NCBI GenBank assembly: GCA_964372165.1
Contig: CAYJPT010000116.1
Span: forward strand, 1 to 7,390
Reading direction: 5' to 3'
Length of the DNA stretch: 7,390 nucleotides
Origin: CAYJAD01 sp964372165
GTDB taxonomy: Bacteria; Desulfobacterota; Desulfovibrionia; Desulfovibrionales; Desulfovibrionaceae
The position numbers were made by a program, and so were the translations under genes. Below, in pieces: positions 7,298 through 7,390 of the stretch. The stretch's first letter is position 1. Each line of letters opens with the position of its first letter. The notes under the pieces are model-generated. The model was not told the DNA's origin, did no database searches, and was given only the letters and a program-made list of their open reading frames with translations.

Positions 7298-7390
7298 TTA
7301 AGGAAATACTGATTTATTCTGCCCGAATAAATCATAAAGGCACACTGCCTTCATTCGCCCTGTGGGACGCAAAAAAGCGTGGTTTTTGCT
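7298..7390 (-). CDS. Possible 3' end of a short or partial ORF inside the hairpin block
   Basis: The minus strand is open from the window edge to a TAA (complement of 7298-7300), giving 30 residues ending in VCLYDLFGQNKSVFP. If real it would be the end of an upstream gene or a small repeat-borne ORF, 55 bases before the racemase start. The strong inverted repeats across the same bases make a non-coding repeat at least as likely, and I recognise no family. Confidence 0.2.
   Translation of the reverse strand, partial: SKNHAFLRPTGRMKAVCLYDLFGQNKSVFP
7302..7380. repeat. Block of consecutive hairpins, possible insertion-sequence end or dispersed repeat
   Basis: The block starts GGAAATACTGATTTATTC directly after TTAA (7298-7301). 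It contains a 9-base perfect stem GATTTATTC/GAATAAATC (7311-7319 with 7325-7333, 5-base loop), a 6-base stem AAGGCA/TGCCTT (7337-7342 with 7346-7351), and ACGC/GCGT (7367-7370 with 7377-7380) around six A's. Such stacked stems are unlike the rest of the window. The GGAA-type end beside a TTAA resembles the edge of an IS5-like element with a 4-base target, but the other end and any transposase lie outside the window, so this stays a suggestion. Confidence 0.4.

Noticed and set aside
7243..7390. Cobalamin riboswitch upstream of the operon
   Set aside because: No recognisable B12-box or pairing pattern was seen on the minus strand; a GGCAGTG-like string at 7343-7349 is part of a simple local stem, and the space is too short for a full cobalamin riboswitch before 7242.
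1..7390. CRISPR array, tRNA or rRNA genes
   Set aside because: No regularly spaced repeats, cloverleaf-like sequences or rRNA signatures were seen on either strand.

Overview
This window is AT-rich bacterial DNA with tightly packed genes. It carries one aromatic amino-acid gene on the plus strand and a four-gene block on the minus strand that ends in two cobalamin (corrin ring) genes. The small archaeal-type TyrA, the fused CbiE-CbiT enzyme and CbiD together suggest an anaerobic, cobalamin-making bacterium. My best guess is a low-GC, possibly host-associated member of the Desulfovibrio group. That is an inference from gene content and protein style, not a database match.

Layout. Bases 1-69 are an open frame that could be the tail of an upstream gene. 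Bases 86-844 (+) encode a compact prephenate dehydrogenase (TyrA). It converges on the minus-strand block, and a 26-base inverted repeat (865-890) lies at the junction. Reading right to left from 7242, the minus strand holds: a DapF-fold racemase that looks like the staphylopine histidine racemase CntK and not like true diaminopimelate epimerase (6337-7242); a 1019-residue protein of unknown function with a degenerate PHP-like metallohydrolase part and a C-terminal membrane part (3248-6307); CbiD, the cobalt-precorrin-5B C1-methyltransferase (2179-3270); and CbiET, the precorrin-6Y/7 methyltransferase-decarboxylase (887-2182). The three downstream genes overlap or nearly touch (29-base gap, 23-base overlap, 4-base ATGA overlap), so the block is very probably one transcript with coupled translation. 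A good promoter sits so close to the first gene that its message may be leaderless.

The right edge (about 7298-7390) differs from the rest. It is a run of short perfect hairpins that begins GGAAATACTG next to a TTAA, and could be the end of an insertion sequence or a dispersed repeat. A 30-residue open frame also runs through it on the minus strand.

How the genes may work together. CbiD and CbiET methylate C1, C5 and C15 of the cobalt-corrin precursor and remove the acetate carboxyl at C12. The two upstream genes are not known cobalamin genes. A CntK-type racemase makes the D-histidine of a metallophore that binds cobalt, nickel and zinc. Its place at the head of a corrin operon, followed by a large uncharacterised membrane protein, raises the possibility of a cobalt-acquisition or corrin-linked system. 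This is the most interesting point in the window and is speculative, since no nicotianamine-like synthase (CntL) or opine dehydrogenase (CntM) is visible here.
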